From: Aquibacillus salsiterrae
GTDB lineage: Bacteria; Bacillota; Bacilli; Bacillales; Amphibacillaceae
Length of the DNA: 64,000 nt
Reading direction: 5' to 3'
Assembly (NCBI RefSeq): GCF_028416595.1
Contig: NZ_JAMQKC010000011.1
Location: forward strand, 1 to 64,000
In this document: one piece after another, positions 37,528-46,446 of the stretch
How the letters are laid out: every line of letters starts with the position of its first letter
How positions within the stretch are numbered: the first letter of the stretch is position 1
The notes under the pieces: generated by a model
The model's input: only the letters and a program-made list of their open reading frames with translations
What the model was told of the DNA's origin: nothing
Database searches by the model: none
Translations under genes and position numbers: made by a program

Positions 37528-39393
37528 ATGGAATTATCTAGTATTTTTAGTAATGGTATGGTCCTTCAACGGAATCAAAAGCTTACGATATCAGGGCAAG
37601 CGAGCCCTTCTCAAATGGTGCATCTATCTTTTCTTAATAACAATTTCGAGACTATCGCAAATAGCAATGGAGAATGGTACATAGAATTAAAAGAACAAGC
37701 TGCTGGTGGACCTTATCAAATGGAAATAACAACAGATGCGGAAAAAATTGTGCTTCAAGACATCTTAGTTGGCGATATCTGGTTGCTCGGTGGCCAATCA
37801 AACATGCAACTTCCTTTGGAGCGGACCCGTGATTTGTTTGATGAGGAACTAAATCAGATAAACAACACGTTCATCCGCCAGTTTTCGGTTCCTCAAGTGT
37901 ATAATTTTCACCAGCCAGCGGAAAAAGTTGAGGGTGGAAACTGGGTGAAGGCAACCCAAGAGAGCCTATCAAGCATTAGTGCAGTCGGATACTTTTTCGC
38001 AAAAAAGATTTATGATAAGTATGGAGTACCAATAGGCTTAATCCAAACAGCTGTCGGCGGAACACCAATCGAGGCATGGATGAGCGAGGCATCATTACGT
38101 AAACTTGGCGGATATGATGCAACGATTGATCAATGTAAAGATGATTCCTTTATTGAGGAAACAAAGCTTCGTGACGAAAAAAGGCAAGCAGACTGGTATA
38201 AACGATTGGATGCTAAGGATATCGGAAAAAAAGAAAAGTGGCATGAGGAAATTTTCAATCCAGCTGATTGGAGTCAGTTGGAAATACCTGACTCGTTTAA
38301 AGGTACTAAACTTGAACAGTTACGAGGGGCTGTCTGGTTTACGAAAAATTTTCATATCCCGACCGGTATGAACGATGAAGAGGTGCTTCTTAAGCTCGGT
38401 ACGATTGTTGATGCAGATGAAACATTTATTAATGGTACCTTAATAGGTAGTACTGCCTATCGTTATCCACCTAGACGATATATGATTCCAAAAGGCTTAT
38501 TGAAACCCGGCAGAAACACGATAACTGTCCGCGTGATTAGCACGCAATCAACCATTGAATTTATTAAAAACATGCCTTATAAGCTGATATGGGAAAATCT
38601 AGAGATTGCCCTAGATGGTGTTTGGCATTACAAAATCGGAGCCGAAATGGAAGCGCTAACTGGATCAACATTCTTCATCTATAAGCCTGCTGGAATGTAT
38701 AACGGAATGATTGCACCGCTAGCTAACTACTGTATAAAAGGTGTGCTGTGGTACCAGGGAGAATCAAACGCACATGAACCTAACGGATATCGTAAACTTT
38801 TCGAAGAATTGGTTAACGATTGGCGTGATACATTTAATCTTTTTGACCTTCCATTTCTTTTTACACAGCTTCCGAATTTTGACACTGGCGTGACAAACCC
38901 GGACCAAAGTAACTGGGCAAAACTACGGGAAGAACAACGCCTCTCGCTTTCGATTCCTAATACCGCAATGGCTGTAACAATCGACGCTGGTGAGCATAAT
39001 GATTTACATCCGCAAGACAAAAAGACAGTTGGTCAAAGACTTGCATTAGCTGCTTTAACTAAAGTCTACGGAGAAGATTTGATTTTCAGTGGACCAATCT
39101 ACCGCGAAAAACAACTATTTAAAGATGCTATTTACCTTACATTTGATCATGTCGGAAGTGGCTTGGTAGCGCAAGATGGTGAACTCAGATCATTTATGAT
39201 TTGTGGAAGAAGCAACCAATTCGTACCTGCAACAGCGATTATTGACGGAGACAAAGTAATTGTAAAAAATGACCAAGTCAAAGAGCCTATTCACGTACGC
39301 TATGGGTGGTCAGACAATCCGGACGATGCAAACCTGTACAATAAAGAAGGGTTACCGGCATCACCCTTCACAACTGAAACTAGCTGGGACTAA
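37528..39393 (+). CDS. Sialate O-acetylesterase-like protein (SGNH/SASA family)
   Basis: 621 residues from ATG 37528, preceded by GGTGGGAG; a TTG 27 codons upstream is open but has no good RBS. Catalytic Ser91 is in LLGGQSNMQLP, a second motif WYQGESNAHEP supplies an active-site Gly/Asn, and the catalytic Asp/His pair fits DLHPQDKKTVGQR. A jelly-roll insertion (~215-345) is typical of the family. No signal peptide, so cytoplasmic. It removes O-acetyl groups from sialic acid or, more likely here, from acetylated glycans or xylo-oligosaccharides. The GH120 gene of this window lies 10 kb away, so a shared pathway is only a guess. Confidence 0.87.
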   Translation: MELSSIFSNGMVLQRNQKLTISGQASPSQMVHLSFLNNNFETIANSNGEWYIELKEQAAGGPYQMEITTDAEKIVLQDILVGDIWLLGGQSNMQLPLERTRDLFDEELNQINNTFIRQFSVPQVYNFHQPAEKVEGGNWVKATQESLSSISAVGYFFAKKIYDKYGVPIGLIQTAVGGTPIEAWMSEASLRKLGGYDATIDQCKDDSFIEETKLRDEKRQADWYKRLDAKDIGKKEKWHEEIFNPADWSQLEIPDSFKGTKLEQLRGAVWFTKNFHIPTGMNDEEVLLKLGTIVDADETFINGTLIGSTAYRYPPRRYMIPKGLLKPGRNTITVRVISTQSTIEFIKNMPYKLIWENLEIALDGVWHYKIGAEMEALTGSTFFIYKPAGMYNGMIAPLANYCIKGVLWYQGESNAHEPNGYRKLFEELVNDWRDTFNLFDLPFLFTQLPNFDTGVTNPDQSNWAKLREEQRLSLSIPNTAMAVTIDAGEHNDLHPQDKKTVGQRLALAALTKVYGEDLIFSGPIYREKQLFKDAIYLTFDHVGSGLVAQDGELRSFMICGRSNQFVPATAIIDGDKVIVKNDQVKEPIHVRYGWSDNPDDANLYNKEGLPASPFTTETSWD

Positions 39394-39510
39394 TTCATGG
39401 TTTTTCATTTTCCACGGGCCCGAGCTAATGAACGGCCCCTAGCAGTTACTTAAAAGCTTAAGGCGAATCTTCATTAGCTATCTCTGATTTAATTTTAATA
39501 ATGCAAGTGT

Positions 39511-39546
39511 GAAAAAAGCCAATCTGACAATCGGTTGGCTTTTTTG
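39511..39546 (+). terminator. Intrinsic terminator
   Basis: AAAAAAGCCAATC (39512-39524) / GGTTGGCTTTTTT with an 8-base loop. It is 117 bases past the esterase stop and ends before the DUF421 promoter region. Confidence 0.9.
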
Positions 39547-39632
39547 CAGCGAAAACACTTGGCTAGAGTGGTATAAAAATGGAGATAAATAGAAATAAAT
39601 GTGTTGAACTAAGATAAATGGAGGAAAAAGAT

Positions 39633-40328
39633 TTGGAAATTGGAGAACTTATCGGAAGAATTGCACTTACTTTCTTCGCTTTATTTACATTAGCCAGAAT
39701 AATGGGACGAAAAGAAATTAGTCAAATTACTTTTTTTAACTTTGTATCGGCTATTGCTATCGGTTCTGTCGCTGCGAATCTTGTTGTTAATGCAAATTTA
39801 AGTATTCGAAATGGTATAATTGCACTCATTGGCTGGAGCCTATTTACCTTAATAATGGATGTGATTGACATCAAGTCAAAATTAGCTCGAAAAATAACAA
39901 CTGGTGACCCTGTTGTTGTAATTAAAGAAGGGAAAATAGTCGAAAACTCCTTACGCAAAAGTCGTTTAGACATCGATTCTTTAAGTGCCATGTTACGCCA
40001 GCAAAATGTATTCTCGATGGCTGACGTTGATTATGCGATCTTTGAAACGAACGGTAAGCTGTCTGTGATGAAAAAGGAAAATAAACAAACCGTAACGAAA
40101 AGTGATATGAATTTATTGCCAAATCATGACAAAAAGTTCCCAATTGCTACACAAGTAATCAGTGACGGGATTCTTCTTACCAAAAATTTATCTAAACTAA
40201 ATATTTCGGATGATTGGGTATATAGCAAATTAAGGGAAGCAAAGATTGATTCTGTTGAAAATGTGTTTTATGCCGAGGTTCAGCAAGATGGATCTCTTTT
40301 TATTGATAAGAAACAAGAAAAACGATAA
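39633..40328 (+). CDS. DUF421 (YetF/YrbG-like) membrane protein
   Basis: About 231 residues. Three membrane helices (~5-95) with the family's KEISQITFFNFVSAIAIGS pattern precede a soluble DUF421 part (KSRLDIDSLSAMLRQQNVFSMADVDYAIFETNGKLSV). The frame opens with ATG 39618, but GGAGG is inside its first codons. The TTG at 39633 follows this RBS at 8 bases and is the likelier start. In B. subtilis several DUF421 genes are sporulation- or stress-associated; the function is unknown. Confidence 0.85.
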   Translation: MEIGELIGRIALTFFALFTLARIMGRKEISQITFFNFVSAIAIGSVAANLVVNANLSIRNGIIALIGWSLFTLIMDVIDIKSKLARKITTGDPVVVIKEGKIVENSLRKSRLDIDSLSAMLRQQNVFSMADVDYAIFETNGKLSVMKKENKQTVTKSDMNLLPNHDKKFPIATQVISDGILLTKNLSKLNISDDWVYSKLREAKIDSVENVFYAEVQQDGSLFIDKKQEKR

Positions 40329-40390
40329 GTTAAGAAAAGTGCAAGTCGCGCCTTGCCCACCTCCATTTACGAGCAGATTTGAGTAGACAT

Positions 40391-40448
40391 AGGACAACCA
40401 CTGGTTCAGACGGCAATTCGTCTATACACCAATGGTTGTCCTTTTCGT
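40391..40448. terminator. Long bidirectional terminator hairpin
   Basis: AGGACAACCACTGGT (40391-40405) / ACCAATGGTTGTCC (40428-40441), with an inner AGACG/CGTCT stem and TTTTCG after it. It serves the DUF421 gene and, from the other side, the small minus-strand gene. A fragment of the dispersed repeat (40333-40368) lies between this and the DUF421 stop. Confidence 0.85.
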
Positions 40449-40465
40449 TTTCTTAATGATTTATC

Positions 40466-40600
40466 TTAGTTAGTTTCTTCTTTTTTGTCACTTTTGTCTA
40501 CGTCTACATTGTTTTTGTTTGCTGGCGTTTGATGGATTGAAAGTCCTTTATCTTCATCCCCACTTATATCGCACTGTGGAAAACCTAGTTTAATTGCCAT
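40466..40600 (-). CDS. Small 44-residue protein of unknown function
   Basis: ATG at 40600 with AAGGAGAGG 10 bases upstream; stop at 40468-40466. The product begins MAIKLGFPQCDISG, is rich in charged and polar residues, and has a single Cys and a Lys/Glu tail. It is too small to assign and has no membrane helix. The good RBS, the upstream AT-rich region and the terminator shared with DUF421 argue for a real gene. Confidence 0.5.
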   Translation of the reverse strand: MAIKLGFPQCDISGDEDKGLSIHQTPANKNNVDVDKSDKKEETN

Positions 40601-40792
40601 CCTTGCACCTCTCCTTATTTATAAACTTTCCATTTTAAGGATACACTACTTTCGAAATAAATCCTGTTATTTTTTTACACTTTGGAAAAAATAGGTAAAT
40701 ATAACTAGTAATTGATTTGATGATTACGCTTACAAAATGCTTGTTTTTGTATTATACATTGTCAATAGCATCGTTTATTAGTTTCGGAAACC

Positions 40793-41488
40793 TCATAACA
40801 ATGTGTCAAGCCCTTCCTGATAAGGCGATTGCGCTTGGATAAAATATTCAAATTTCGCAAATTTCCTAAGACTGATTTCATCCCGTTTCCATAACCAGTC
40901 GTTCATTTCTGTTTGTGTCCGGTGGGCACGGAAAGCTTTTAGTTTATGTGGTAGATAGTTGTTAACATTTACTTGGACCATCTGCTCAGCGGAAAGCCCA
41001 AATTCCTTTGGCTTGTTTGCAACCATACCACTTGAAAGATAAAATAGTTTAATCGGCTTTCCCAGATTTTTTGAATAACGGTAAAAAGCCTTTTTGGTTG
41101 CAAGTCCAATGGAGCAATGGTCAGGATGTCCACCTAGTGTTTCATGAAAGGTGATAACTGCATCAGGTTTTACGTCCTTCATCTGTTCAATCACTCTTTT
41201 TATTAACGTTTCCAAATCTTGAATCTCGACTAGCTTGTCCCGTATTCCTAAAAACCGTAAATCATCTATATTTAAAGCTTTACACGCCTCTTCTAATTCC
41301 TTCTCTCTAATACTAGCAATTGTCTCGCGGGTTGCAATAGGTGGTACGCCCATCCGCCTCCCCATTTCCCCTTTCGTAGCACATACCAATTTCACTTGAT
41401 GGCCAAGATGTGCATATTTTGCTAACGTTCCTCCACAAATAAATGTTTCATCATCAGGGTGTGCAAAAACTGCTAAAATAGTTGCCAT
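40793..41488 (-). CDS. bshB2: Bacillithiol biosynthesis deacetylase
   Basis: 231 residues from ATG 41488 (AAAGGA upstream). PIG-L/LmbE metal-dependent deacetylase: zinc motif AHPDDE at 9-14, and the second His block in GGHPDHCSIG (~125). It removes the acetyl group from GlcNAc-malate in bacillithiol synthesis; the B. subtilis counterpart is YojG (BshB2), partner of YojF. Co-transcribed with yojF upstream (24 bases). The MRRMGVPP loop is typical of the BshB2 branch. Confidence 0.92.
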   Translation of the reverse strand: MATILAVFAHPDDETFICGGTLAKYAHLGHQVKLVCATKGEMGRRMGVPPIATRETIASIREKELEEACKALNIDDLRFLGIRDKLVEIQDLETLIKRVIEQMKDVKPDAVITFHETLGGHPDHCSIGLATKKAFYRYSKNLGKPIKLFYLSSGMVANKPKEFGLSAEQMVQVNVNNYLPHKLKAFRAHRTQTEMNDWLWKRDEISLRKFAKFEYFIQAQSPYQEGLDTLL

Positions 41489-41512
41489 AGGTTTCAATCC
41501 TTTCTAATTTCT

Positions 41513-41824
41513 TTATAGTGGAAACGGTTGCGTGCTAATTTCTAATGTACGAGCAAGTCGGCCGTGCTCATCGTAGCCAGTTACGACGACTAAGTCATCT
41601 AATACTTGCATATGCGTCACGTAATCGACATGAATAAGAGACGATTTTTGATCAAGTTCCAAAAAGACACGATAGGCCGTATCACCTTTCACATGGACCT
41701 CGTCTAACATTGCTTTACCGTTGCGAAAATAACCACCAGGATTTATTTCCATATGTATATAGATAGGTCGCCCCTTCCATTGGTTAAGTTTATTAAGTAG
41801 TCGGTCTGGTCGTAGTTCCTCCAA
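41513..41824 (-). CDS. yojF: YojF-family protein (DUF1806)
   Basis: About 103 residues from TTG 41824, chosen because AAAGGGTGGGG precedes it; GTG 41836 also opens the frame. It is the usual small partner upstream of bshB2 in Bacillus. Function is unknown, but co-occurrence and the same order as in B. subtilis suggest support for bacillithiol production. The IYIHMEINPGGYF segment is the most characteristic. Confidence 0.87.
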   Translation of the reverse strand: MEELRPDRLLNKLNQWKGRPIYIHMEINPGGYFRNGKAMLDEVHVKGDTAYRVFLELDQKSSLIHVDYVTHMQVLDDLVVVTGYDEHGRLARTLEISTQPFPL

Positions 41825-42010
41825 TTGCTTCCCCACCCTTTAGTTTGTTTAGTTAATTAAACCCAGCTTGGCATTGTTTTGTTCATATTAGACTTAGATT
41901 ACCATTGTTCGGTTCAGGGTCAACAGTAAGCAGCAAGTGGTTAAATATTGACCTGTTTTTCGAAATTTTTCCAGTGATGATTCACTTTTTGCTATTCTAA
42001 AAGCGCAAAC

Positions 42011-42892
42011 TTAATTCACTGACTTCGTAAAGGTTTTTCCATTGCTATAGATAACTTTGATAACCAATCTTTTATTTTCATAGTTTTTCTCTTTCTCTAA
42101 ACGAAAATAGCTTGATTTTTTATCTGTCTGTGCGTCCCCTTCCATAGCATTTAGTTGCTCCTCGGCGACCAAAGAATCTCCTTCATAAACAGATAAATAC
42201 ACTTGTTCAATAACATTATCAGAAATATTCTGGTTATGATGGTACAGATTTACAGTTATACTTTTTTCCCGAAGCTCTATGTCTGATTGGATAATTCCAT
42301 ATGAGTCTACTCCATAATCACCTAAATACGTAGTCTTTATGTCGCTATTTTTTTCAATTTCACCGTTGGACATAGATACATAATACTTCAACACATTTTG
42401 CTGGTATTGTTCTTCAGCTACTTTTTTTCTCGTCTCTTGTATGGATGAGTTGCCACTCATGAAACCAATCTCCCATTGTGGACGCAAATCAAGGTTGAGT
42501 GGAACTTTTGCTTCAAATAATCCTTGGTTAATTTGCTCCGCTGGAACGGCTGTATACGATTCCCCTGCTCCCATTAAATAATACAAAGTTACCTTGGCAC
42601 CACTTTGGAGTTCTTTTATTTGCCACTGCAAGATAGCCTGTGGGTCATTATCTGTAGCTGGGAGGTCTACGTCGAACGGGCTTATCCAGCTCTGTTCCCT
42701 TTTCATGTCATTTAAAAAGTTGTTAACTTCGTTTGCTTGATTGCTAACCTCGTATTGAATGTTTTGTTGATTACTAGAAATGAATTGAATTTGGCTTTCT
42801 ACCTGATTGATTTTAGATAAGGATATAACATTAACAATTACACTTATAACAAGCATTAAAATAATCCCATAAATAGCATACTCCTGTTTCAT
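42011..42892 (-). CDS. Membrane-anchored extracytoplasmic protein of unknown function
   Basis: 293 residues. A single N-terminal anchor helix (about 7-27) precedes an external part with a short coiled coil (~30-70) and a beta-rich body. No catalytic motif is visible. It stands 83 bases after the ATP-grasp ligase gene on the same strand, so co-transcription is possible. I do not recognise the family. Confidence 0.65.
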   Translation of the reverse strand: MKQEYAIYGIILMLVISVIVNVISLSKINQVESQIQFISSNQQNIQYEVSNQANEVNNFLNDMKREQSWISPFDVDLPATDNDPQAILQWQIKELQSGAKVTLYYLMGAGESYTAVPAEQINQGLFEAKVPLNLDLRPQWEIGFMSGNSSIQETRKKVAEEQYQQNVLKYYVSMSNGEIEKNSDIKTTYLGDYGVDSYGIIQSDIELREKSITVNLYHHNQNISDNVIEQVYLSVYEGDSLVAEEQLNAMEGDAQTDKKSSYFRLEKEKNYENKRLVIKVIYSNGKTFTKSVN

Positions 42893-42975
42893 TTTATTCC
42901 CCCTTGGCTAAATTTCATCTTGATATTATATGCCACATGAATTTTAACATGATTCTTGTAATGATATGCTATAAA

Positions 42976-43845
42976 TTAAAATTTCTTCTCGATATGTTCT
43001 ATGATATGACTAGCAACGTTAACCCCTGTTAGCTCAGAAATTGTTTTTATCAACGCACTTGAATTCACTTCGCAGACGATAGGATCACCATCTTCATCAA
43101 ACAGTAAATCCACACCTGCAAAATCGAGGTTAAGTGCTTGACAGGCTCGAATCGCAATGTCTTTTTCTTTTGCTGATGGCTCGTATTTCTCCACCTTTCC
43201 ACCAACAGCAACGTTCGCCCTGAAGTCGTCATTACCTGAGTACCGGTACATTGCTGCCACGCACTTGTCACCAACGACATTAATGCGCACATCACGCCCC
43301 CTGCTTGATTCAATAAATTCCTGATATAAGAATGGTTGAAAGTTAAATTGTCTAGTTAAGGAAAGTAACTGCTCGTCATTATTTGCTAAAAAAACCTGGT
43401 TTCCAAAAGAGCCAAAACAACCTTTCAAAATTATTGGAAACGCGAAAGCTTTGACAACCTTTATCAGAAATTCTTGTTGCACGTGATCTGAAACATTGAT
43501 ATCTCGTGGAGCGATGATGGTCCGTGGCATCTTTATCTTTTTCTTATGTAACTTAATATGGGTAATTGCTTTATTTACTGTACCTTCAATTGCTTCAGCA
43601 CAATTAAATAACGGAATTCCGATTGTCTCTAAATATCTCGCTAAATACATATCACTGTCCCAGAAAATAACAAAATCAGGGGTATCCTGTAGGTCTTCTC
43701 CGTTATTTAATAGGTAAAAAAGTTCCTTGTCCGTCTTTATTATTAAATCTATACCACGACACTTCGCCGCTTGTTGTAGTAAATCAAAGTTTGCTGTGAA
43801 CCGCTCTGCCGTTTTTTGGTGATGAATCACCAGCCAACCTAACAT
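42976..43845 (-). CDS. RimK-type ATP-grasp ligase
   Basis: About 289 residues from ATG 43845, with GGAGGGG upstream; TTG 43851 also opens the frame. ATP-grasp features: PIILKGCFGSFGNQVFL (Lys and Gly-rich loop), EFIESSRGRDVRINVVGD, CEVNSSALIKTI with the Mg-binding Glu/Asn. The RimK/LysX branch adds Glu (or a related amino acid) to a protein or small acceptor. The acceptor is not readable. The downstream anchored protein is a possible partner only by position. Confidence 0.82.
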   Translation of the reverse strand: MLGWLVIHHQKTAERFTANFDLLQQAAKCRGIDLIIKTDKELFYLLNNGEDLQDTPDFVIFWDSDMYLARYLETIGIPLFNCAEAIEGTVNKAITHIKLHKKKIKMPRTIIAPRDINVSDHVQQEFLIKVVKAFAFPIILKGCFGSFGNQVFLANNDEQLLSLTRQFNFQPFLYQEFIESSRGRDVRINVVGDKCVAAMYRYSGNDDFRANVAVGGKVEKYEPSAKEKDIAIRACQALNLDFAGVDLLFDEDGDPIVCEVNSSALIKTISELTGVNVASHIIEHIEKKF

Positions 43846-43998
43846 ACTCAAATCGCCCCTCCGTAAAATTGATCAAACGTTTGTTCAATACTATTCCGTT
43901 GTCGTCATACTAGACAGCTCTTGTTCTTTTATCTGTTAAAAAAGTAACCACCTCTTCCTTCCCTCTAATATCAAGGTGTATACCTACAATTGATCATT

Positions 43999-44229
43999 CT
44001 ATCCGATGTAATCGATCCCGAAAACACAACTTTCATATAAAAAATCTATAATATGACTATAGTCGTTCGTCTCATAAAACTTAGATAGTCGTTCGTTAAA
44101 CTCACCTAAATTTCTTTCTTCGATTGTTACAACTCCCTTGCCGTGTGGAATTAAAATTTTATTGGCTGAAATAATGCTTGTTCGTTTATTTCCATCCCAA
44201 AATAATTGTTTTCGCATAGCAAGAGCGAA
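43999..44229 (-). pseudogene. C-terminal fragment of a Fic-family protein
   Basis: The frame reads EFALAMRKQLFWDGNKRTSIIS..., which contains the Fic core block FxDGNKRTS. Fic proteins AMPylate or otherwise modify targets; the core motif here is followed by only ~60 residues. The N-terminal two thirds are missing and an in-frame TGA lies just upstream, where an IS200/IS605-like tail starts. The His normally preceding FxDGN is replaced by Lys/Gln. Most likely a dead remnant cut by a mobile element; a 72-residue ORF from ATG 44217 could still be made, but it lacks the catalytic His. Confidence 0.7.
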
Positions 44230-44335
44230 CTCGTTTCAGCAAGCTGAGACATCGGGGAATCAGATGGAGTCTTGACTCCACCTGATTGGAAATTCCCAGC
44301 TACGCTTCGCTTAGAGGTGGGGGTCTAAAACCCTA
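44230..44335. mobile_element. Remnant tail of an IS200/IS605-like element
   Basis: Contains GTTTCAGC/GCTGAGAC (44233-44250), a long perfect hairpin AATCAG(A/G)TGGAGTC/GACTCCA(C)CTGATT (44258-44287), outer GGGGAAT/ATTCCC, and a CCC-rich end with GCTACGCTTCGCTTAG. Hairpin-ended, uncoded tails of this kind are found at the ends of IS200/IS605 elements, where the tnpB-associated guide RNA lies. No tnpA or tnpB is present. It directly abuts the Fic fragment. Confidence 0.4.
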
Positions 44336-44363
44336 AATACATAGATTAAGGTTCTTCATTAAC

Positions 44364-45011
44364 TTATAAAGATTTAACCGCTTCTTTTACCGGTGTTTCT
44401 CCTGAGACAACTTGAAATTCTTCGCCTATAGTATTGGCATCCACTAGGCTACTAAAAATGACACTAGCAACGTCTTCACGCGGAACCTGGCCTCTATCTA
44501 CCTTGACAGCGACGTTTACTTTTCCAGTCCCACTATCATTAGTAAGTCCACCTGGATGGACAATCGTATAATCAAGATCTGTTGCTTTTAGCCACTCATC
44601 CGCATAATGTTTGGCTGCGACATACGGTGCAAATGATTCATTAGCTTCCTGAATGGCTTCGCGCGTTGTATCAAACGAGCTAACCATGACAAACCGCTTC
44701 ACACCAGCAAGTTTAGCTGCTTCGATCGTTTTAACCGCTCCATCTAGGTCAATCATAATTGTTTTATCTTTACCAGTATGAGGACCAGATCCAGCCGTAA
44801 ATACGATTGCATCGACACCTTCAGCTGCTTTAGCAATTTCTTTTGTATCCCCTTCAAGATCAACCACGACTGTCTCTGCACCTAGTTCCGTAAAATAAGA
44901 TGATTGTGCTTCATTACGTATCATTGCTTTTGCTTCGTGTTCACTCTCTTGAATGAATCGAACAAGATGTTTCCCAATCTGCCCATTTGCACCAACAACT
45001 AGAATTTTCAC
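44364..45011 (-). CDS. yhfK: NAD(P)-binding YhfK-like oxidoreductase
   Basis: 215 residues from GTG 45011, where AAGGAGG precedes it; the frame opens at 45041. N-terminal Rossmann motif KILVVGANGQIG, then IVFTAGSGPHTGKDK and SSFDTTREA. The protein is an SDR-like NmrA/YhfK-type NAD(P)H-binding protein. The C-terminal part follows B. subtilis YhfK closely (YVAAKHYADEWL, VHPGGL). Function unknown; probably a stress-related redox sensor or reductase. No operon partners. Confidence 0.85.
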   Translation of the reverse strand: MKILVVGANGQIGKHLVRFIQESEHEAKAMIRNEAQSSYFTELGAETVVVDLEGDTKEIAKAAEGVDAIVFTAGSGPHTGKDKTIMIDLDGAVKTIEAAKLAGVKRFVMVSSFDTTREAIQEANESFAPYVAAKHYADEWLKATDLDYTIVHPGGLTNDSGTGKVNVAVKVDRGQVPREDVASVIFSSLVDANTIGEEFQVVSGETPVKEAVKSL

Positions 45012-45281
45012 TGTGAATTGCCTCCTTCTATCCATATACATTAAACCCTTAACCTTATCCTATTTCAACACAATTCCAATGTCCATTAATGCGCATCAGT
45101 AGACTCTTCTTCGACCAAAAATGTTTCATAACAAGTACAACCGTCCTAAAATACGCATTAAATTATTAGCAAAATCGATAACTATACAACAATTATGTAC
45201 CTCCTAATCCCAAAACTACTCTTTAAATAGCACTCGAAAAACGAATAACACTTAATAAATTAATTTTATAATCACAATACT

Positions 45282-45310
45282 TTGAAATCGCTTACATTAT
45301 ATGTTATACT
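45282..45310 (+). promoter_or_regulatory. Sigma-A promoter overlapping a perfect CcpA (cre) site
   Basis: -35 TTGAAA (45282-45287), 17-base spacer, -10 TATACT (45305-45310). The sequence TTGAAATCGCTTACA (45282-45296) matches all fixed positions of the cre consensus WTGNAANCGNWNNCW and covers the -35. It drives a small Sda-like gene 38 bases away. Carbon-source repression is inferred. Confidence 0.7.
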
Positions 45311-45347
45311 AACTTTGCAAAAAAAAATAAGTAAGAAGGTGAAAAAT

Positions 45348-45524
45348 ATGGATTTTTACGAACAGTTACCTGATGACTTACTAATTGAGTTCTATTATGA
45401 AATTAATAAAACAATTAAAAAGGGTAATATTAAAAAAACAACCTATTACGAACTAGGTTTACTTATCTCTGTCATGAATCGAAGAGGAATTCCGGTAGAC
45501 CCCTCACATTGTCAGGCAGGATAA
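45348..45524 (+). CDS. Small Sda-like helical protein
   Basis: 58 residues from ATG 45348 with AAGAAGGTG upstream. The N-terminal helix LPDDLLIEFYYEI matches the Sda helix LSDELLIESYFKA nearly position by position. The second helix (YYELGLLISVMNRRGI) keeps the pattern of hydrophobic spacing and an Arg pair, though it is longer than in Sda. It might therefore be a paralogous inhibitor of a sporulation kinase or another small regulator. Its promoter overlaps a perfect cre site. It is not recognised as an established family; the resemblance is partial and the role inferred. Confidence 0.6.
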   Translation: MDFYEQLPDDLLIEFYYEINKTIKKGNIKKTTYYELGLLISVMNRRGIPVDPSHCQAG

Positions 45525-45873
45525 AGAATAGTGACTTAAACAAAAGGTACCAGATATACATTAATCAAAAACCACGGTCATTTATCCTCTTTCGTCTCTA
45601 ACAACCTACTGAATGACATGTTACCTTATTTCCTTTATCTTCATAGTCACTGGCTGAATTTTGCAGGTGTTGAATTCAGACTTGATTCATTGGATTTTCA
45701 CTTTCACTGTCCGAATTGAGGCTATATTCGGACTCGATTGGCCATTAAGTTTGATTCAACTAAGGTGAAGATAAGATCAAACACTGAAACTAGACAACAT
45801 GAATTTTTTTAAAAAGGTACCAAGATTGTCACTTCAATCTTTAGTACCTTTTTTAGATGGATGATTTTTTTGA
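45525..45873. other. Intergenic region with a single copy of the array hairpin
   Basis: No gene seen. 45709-45733 is GTCCGAAT / ATTCGGAC with a 9-base loop, the unit hairpin of the 52-bp array at 14277. A terminator closes the region (see next entry). Confidence 0.7.
45812..45855. terminator. Bidirectional terminator before the nitroreductase stop
   Basis: AAAAGGTACCAAGATTG / CAATCTTTAGTACCTTTT with only a small internal mismatch and T runs on both sides. Serves the nitroreductase on the minus strand and the Sda-like gene on the plus strand. Confidence 0.85.
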
Positions 45874-46446
45874 TTAAAGCCAAGTTGTTACTTCTGAAAC
45901 AGGCTTTCTATTTTTGGGAACGGGTATGATATCTGGGTAGCCGAGATAAACAAGGCCTACCATTTCCTCATTGTCTGACAACTTAAACGCTTCTTTCATT
46001 TTCGGATGATACATAGGGGCACCACTTCGCCAAATTGCTCCAAGCCCCATTGCATGGGCGCCCAATAACATATTTTCAATCGCCGCATGGGTCGCAGCGC
46101 GGTCCTCTTTTCTCTCCGTATCATCTTGCCCACGAAAAGAAACTACTACAGCAATAACAACTGGTGCTCTCGTTGCCTTGTTTACTTGTGTTTTGGCAAT
46201 CAATTCTTTGGTTTCTTCAGTAAGGTCCTCACCCACATTATCAATCGCTACTGCTTGGTAGGCATCACTCAATATTTTCCGTGCCTCCCCTTCCATAACA
46301 AAAAATCGCCACGGCTCGGTCAAGTGATGGTTCGGTGCATGGGTTGCAAGCTCTAGTAATGCTTCCACCTTTTCTCTTTCAATTGGGTCTTGTTTCACTT
46401 TCACGACACTTCGCCTTGTTTTTATTCCTTGAATGACATCCATCAT
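45874..46446 (-). CDS. Nitroreductase-family flavoprotein (YdjA-like)
   Basis: 190 residues, NAD(P)H- and FMN-dependent reductase family. The N-terminal RRSVVKVK and LATHAPNHHLTEPWRFFVM fit the FMN-phosphate binding pattern, and GLGAIWRSGAPMYHP with the NEEMVGLVYLGYP motif is near the end. YdjA/TdsD-type members are single-domain dimers. Substrate unknown. The RBS is GGAGGGG. No operon partners. Confidence 0.85.
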   Translation of the reverse strand: MMDVIQGIKTRRSVVKVKQDPIEREKVEALLELATHAPNHHLTEPWRFFVMEGEARKILSDAYQAVAIDNVGEDLTEETKELIAKTQVNKATRAPVVIAVVVSFRGQDDTERKEDRAATHAAIENMLLGAHAMGLGAIWRSGAPMYHPKMKEAFKLSDNEEMVGLVYLGYPDIIPVPKNRKPVSEVTTWL

